Below are positions 4,627 through 5,186 of a stretch of 5,186 bases of DNA, piece after piece. The position numbers and the translations under genes are program-made. The notes below the pieces were generated by a model, which was given only the letters and a program-made list of their open reading frames with translations, was not told the origin of the DNA and did no database searches. Numbering within the stretch: position 1 is the first letter of the stretch; the number at the start of each line of letters is the position of its first letter. The DNA is from a gamma proteobacterium symbiont of Lucinoma myriamae (GTDB lineage Bacteria > Pseudomonadota > Gammaproteobacteria > GRL18), in the NCBI GenBank assembly GCA_025655635.1, contig JAHXIM010000490.1, positions 1 to 5,186 of the forward strand, in the 5' to 3' direction.

Positions 4627-5101
4627 TTAATTACTGCACATACCGAGATGCACAAAATCATTAAAATACGCAGTATGAGCATTATCATATAAAACTGGAT
4701 TTTTTTTATCTGAAGAATAACAAGCTATACCCTGACTTGATTTTATAAATGTATATTCAACACCAGAATCTTTATGAACCAAACAAGCAAGCTCACCATT
4801 TTGAACTTGTTCCAAATCATTATAGGTTGTATATGATCCCATTTTTATAACACCACTGGCTTTTAGAAGTTTAAGATATTCTTCTTGTTTTGTTATAAAG
4901 TTTATAGTGGCTTCCATCCACCCAATAGCCTTACCAGTTTCACCAAAACCATTAGTAATGATCTTAGCTAACTTAGTAGCTGTTTTTTTATTAAAACGAA
5001 TAACAGCCCAAGGCAGACCAAAATCAACATCCTTGGTTGTGCGCTTCAATCCATCATTACCAATTTTAAATTTTGGCTCTAATGCAATGTCATTAGCTGA
5101 A
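4627..5101 (-). CDS. 3' part of a gene of unknown function, probably split by the group II intron
   Basis: From the intron junction the frame is open for 157 residues (SANDIALEPKFK onward) to TAA at 4629-4627. The only start options are a TTG at 5049 without a ribosome binding site, or ATG codons well inside the protein. Residues before the TTG look like coding sequence, so the true start probably lies beyond the intron. The protein is soluble: a basic N-terminal part with GLPWAVIRFNKKTATKLAKII, a helical middle (TINFITKQEEYLKLLKAS) and a C-terminal part of short strands (ELACLVHKDSGVEYTFIKSSQGIACY). I recognise no family. If the intron splices, the first base of the right exon (5101) would complete a codon from the left exon. 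Confidence 0.65.
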
Positions 5102-5186
5102 ATCGGGTAGCCACAGGTTTCTCTCCTACAGCCCCCACACCACCCATCATGCGGGTCCGCAATGGGCGGTTCACTAACCGTAATGA
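5102..5186 (-). mobile_element. 3' end of a group II intron (domains V and VI)
   Basis: On the minus strand, 5170-5139 folds like domain V: a 9-bp lower stem (ACCGCCCAT with ATGGGTGGT), a 2-base TG bulge on the 3' side, a 4-bp upper stem (TGCG with CGCA) and a tetraloop. Domain VI follows: GCTGTAGG pairs with CCTGTGGC and an outer GGG pairs with CCC, leaving unpaired bases that include an A at 5108. That A is seven bases from a CCCGAT end at 5102, as expected for a branch point and an AY 3' terminus. The motif run CCGCC...GGTGGTGTGGGGG...CTACCCGAT is familiar from bacterial group II introns. The reverse transcriptase and 5' domains must lie beyond the window. Confidence 0.8.

Noticed and set aside
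4907..5110. 67-codon plus-strand open frame
   Set aside because: It is antisense to the intron-split gene and to the intron end, has no ribosome binding site worth noting and reads as shadow sequence.
5103..5186. Minus-strand frame through the intron end continuing into the gene at 4627-5101
   Set aside because: The frame is open by chance across the domain V/VI structure; the RNA fold explains this stretch better than coding.

Overview
This AT-rich window (roughly one third G+C by eye) looks like accessory DNA from a plasmid or integrated conjugative element of a low-GC gammaproteobacterium. The plasmid-type RepB primase, the J-domain protein of plasmid type and the DUF3846-like protein point that way; a Legionella-like host is only a guess. 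Essentially every gene lies on the minus strand, so transcription runs from right to left, mostly as short one- or two-gene units.

Right end (5186 to 4627): the window opens inside the 3' end of a group II intron (domain V, domain VI and a bulged branch-point A). The intron is joined directly to an open frame that has no convincing start of its own, so the intron probably splits that gene. Next come a DUF3846-like gene (4537-4241) and a two-gene unit made of a 53-residue Cys-rich putative zinc-binding protein (4184-4023) and a HicB-like small protein (4023-3835). A 234-residue protein of unknown function follows (3761-3057) with a 72-residue single-pass membrane protein behind it (3037-2819).

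Centre (2818 to 1370): a leader with two inverted repeats precedes a small helical protein (from 2726). Its frame runs 238 bp into the next gene, a RepB-type primase (2493-1576), in the -1 relation. A perfect 10-bp hairpin sits at the overlap. A long leader (1575-1368) with a terminator-like hairpin and a possible 12-codon peptide separates the primase from the next gene.

Left end (1409 to 1): an unknown 163-residue protein with an in-frame TGA just upstream of its start, a stand-alone TSCPD-domain protein, and a J-domain protein that looks shortened at its C-terminus. The shortened end lies opposite a partial plus-strand frame.

The unifying feature is a repeated promoter cassette. Two near-identical 70-bp copies (322-391 and 3764-3833), one diverged copy (4554-4608) and one weak copy (1545-1574) carry a 12-6-12 palindrome that overlaps the -35/-10 region. 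The three better copies are followed by a shared leader motif, GGCAAATAAC or GGCAAATAAT, and a ribosome binding site. A different palindrome occupies the same place before the Cys-rich/HicB-like pair. The window therefore looks like a set of scattered small transcription units under common control, probably by a dimeric regulator encoded elsewhere. No helix-turn-helix regulator, relaxase or partition gene is visible here.
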